DNA of 64,000 nt from Tribonema minus (taxonomy: Eukaryota; Sar; Xanthophyceae; Tribonematales; Tribonemataceae): the NCBI GenBank assembly GCA_017506865.1, contig JAFCMP010000076.1:186001-250000 (forward strand), written 5' to 3'. The translations under genes and the position numbers were made by a program. Below the pieces are notes generated by a model, which was not told where the DNA came from, made no database searches, and saw nothing but the letters and a program-made list of their open reading frames with translations. How positions within the stretch are numbered: position 1 is the stretch's first letter; each line of letters begins with the position of its first letter. This document shows, one piece after another, positions 62,230-64,000 of this stretch.

Positions 62230-63138
62230 ATGTTCCGGACCAAGCTCCCTGTCCCTGGCCGCTATCTCGCCAGATGTCTCGGCAGTGGCAATGGCGTAAC
62301 AACGCGAGTTTTCGTTCTTCCAACGCAGACAGCATCGGCTTTGGTGAAGCACACCATTAGCGGAGATGCTTGTGACCTTGGTGCTGCAGCACGAGAGCCG
62401 CCGTACTCGCATCGCCATCACCTAACTGTCCTGCAGCGAGCCTCGCACGAGCACGGCATCGTCAGGAACTTTACAACGAGGCAGCAGCACACTTCACGTG
62501 GAGGCAAGCGTCCATCAACATCACCGGCCAGTAGAATGCGCGCTTTGAGCGGACAAGGACGCTGGCAAGCCGCTCTTCGAGTGTTCGAAAGCATTCAGGA
62601 GCCCACTGCTCTGGAAGTGAGGGCGCTTCTCGCCACCATGGCCTACAATCATCAGCCCCGGCACGCCATGATCGCACTAAGACAGCTGCAGGGTTCAGGA
62701 GCCATGATCTGCCGCGATTATGAGCTTATCATCCAAGCTTATGCAGACGAGTTGCCTTTCGAAGCCATGGAGCTGCTGTACGAGATGGAGCGGGAGGGGT
62801 TTGGCTGGACTCATCGTCCATGCAGCATTGTGCTGCTAGCGTTCGGCAAAGCGGGGCGGCTCAGTGCCGCACTGCAGCTGATTGACGAGATGAAACAGCG
62901 TGGCATCAGCCCGAACGATGTAGATTATCTCATGCTCATTGTGGCATGTGGTCACGGCAAGAATGTGATGCGTGCTGGTGACAGGGGTGGCAGCAAGCAA
63001 GCCTTGGAGCTGCTGCAGCGCATGCAGGACACGGGTCCTGTGCCTGACATTCGGCATTACGATGCTGCGATGAAGGTGTGCGCGACGGAGGGAGACTTGG
63101 CCAAGGCCATCAACATATTCGAGAGTGCGCGGGATAAG
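62230..63138 (+). CDS. PPR(-Smr) gene copy B, first exon
   Basis: Starts MFRTKLPVPGRYLARCLG, basic and hydroxylated, possibly an organelle transit peptide. It then carries five PPR motifs parallel to copy A (ALEVRALLATMAYNHQPRHA, GFGW, ISPN, PVPD). The frame is open from the ATG, unlike copy A. By analogy with copy A the exon ends at AAG followed by GCAATG (a GC donor), giving SARDK joined to GMKPN. Reading on to 63261 would be intron. It probably binds organelle RNA and continues past the window. Confidence 0.78.
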
Positions 63139-63824
63139 GCAATGGTGATGGAATCATATGTTTGTGTAGGTAGCAGCATTGCACAAGGCCTTGAAGGAAC
63201 CCAGGGCCTGTGCACCATCTCTGCTGTCATCTGGCTGCCAAGATTGCATCGCCATGGTTAGCAGTATTGCATAGCCTGGTCATGTCGATTATGGCCGAGA
63301 GTTGTTCAACAAGGCTGCAGATCGTGAATGATAACAATGTCATGCTGCTACAGGCTTTTCTGTTCAGGGTTAGTACGGGTCAGGGTTAATGGTTAGGGTA
63401 TCACTCACCGCATTTTCAGACTTGACGGGTAGATTCTTCATGGCTGCAACGTCATTGTCAGTGGGATGTGTTGAAAAGCTTGTCATTTTAGCCACAAGTC
63501 CATCAGTCTGAGAGGCCACACACATTGTGGTAGCACAAGGACAGTCACTGTTGCATGCAATTGTTGCTCATGTCCAGTGACTCAAATCTGTCACCTGCAG
63601 GGATGTAGAGCACGATTTGTACGTGTTGTGACATTCTGTGCTGCATTTGCTATGGTGCTGCCTATAGGTACACACTTCACCTTTGCAGCCTATGTTGGTT
63701 TCTGCCACTTCTGTCATGCTGTGTTTTACACCAGGTGCTAGCATTCAACGACAAACTTGGTTGGCTTCTGAATCAGTCACTGTGGGCCATGTGTACTCTG
63801 ATTGGCGCGCATTTTGTGCTGCAG
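63139..63824 (+). other. 686-bp intron of PPR copy B
   Basis: It begins GCAATG where copy A has GTGATC, and ends TGCTGCAG. It contains AGGGTTA telomere-like words near 63366-63400. It has no transposon, so it represents the pre-insertion state of the copy A intron. Confidence 0.75.
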
Positions 63825-64000
63825 GGCATGAAACCGAACGAACGGAGCTGGGGTGCGCTCTTGGATGCCATTGGCAGAGCGGGTCAGGTGGCCGAAATGA
63901 TGGCATGGTATGCAGAGATGCTCACAAGTGGCGGACTGCAGCCCAACAATGTCATACTTAACAGCATGTTGGCCCATGCTGGGACAGCGGGGGAGCTGGG
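63825..64000 (+). CDS. PPR(-Smr) gene copy B, second exon (runs off the window)
   Basis: Reads GMKPNERSWGALLDAIGRAG and then MLTSGGLQPNNVILNSML, matching copy A's 51118 exon. It is truncated by the window edge, so the Smr domain cannot be confirmed for this copy. Confidence 0.78.

Noticed and set aside
61046..62335. 429-codon minus-strand open frame
   Set aside because: It is a chance fusion of antisense PPR copy B sequence, R2-like copy 4 and the 42-bp minisatellite.

Overview
This looks like nuclear DNA of a eukaryotic microalga, most likely a green alga, although that is inferred. The signs are intron-rich genes with GT-AG and a few GC-AG introns, a duplicated PPR-Smr organellar RNA-binding gene (typical of Viridiplantae), TTAGGG-type interstitial telomere-like repeats, CAG/GCC-rich low complexity, chromovirus-like and R2-like retroelements, and a polinton-like-virus (PLV) capsid module. 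There are no rRNA genes, recognisable tRNAs, bacterial operons or CRISPR arrays.

Layout. 1-4985: no recognisable gene. 4999-14743: a complete R2-like non-LTR retrotransposon with a 13-bp target-site duplication (TSD) and one giant ORF carrying zinc fingers, an OTU-type cysteine protease, reverse transcriptase and a restriction-like endonuclease. 15864-29513 (minus): one modular multi-exon gene coding for fatty acyl-AMP ligase (FAAL), acyl carrier protein (ACP), membrane segments, a left-handed beta-helix, an orphan ANL lid subdomain and an FAD oxidoreductase. Exon phases agree from the ACP to the stop codon, so it reads as one lipid or polyketide-type assembly enzyme. About 30801-31590: a block duplicated at 57216-58052. 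About 31592-34548: remnant of a PLV-like virus with four virion-type genes, abutting a 47-bp telomere-like tandem array (34593-34988).

35001-55540: a broken PPR-Smr gene (copy A, plus strand). Its first large intron is 15,156 bp because it holds an 11.4-kb Ty3/gypsy element (36227-47620, minus) and a 5'-truncated R2-like copy (47730-50487). The Ty3/gypsy element encodes a C5-cytosine DNA methyltransferase fused downstream of gag. A third R2-like copy (53235-54418, minus) sits inside a PPR coding exon, just ahead of the Smr exon. 55541-62220: mostly non-coding, with a Ty3 RNase H relic, a WEE1-like kinase N-lobe exon, a 42-bp palindrome-cored minisatellite and a fourth R2-like copy. 62230-64000: PPR copy B, with the same intron only 686 bp long. 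It serves as a natural empty-site reference for copy A.

The least familiar items are the FAAL-ACP-TM-beta-helix-ANL lid-FAD fusion, the virus capsid cluster beside telomere-like repeats, the methyltransferase-carrying retrotransposon, and the repeated local duplication of exon-intron boundaries into introns. Everything here was read by eye. Family assignments rest on motifs, not on searches.
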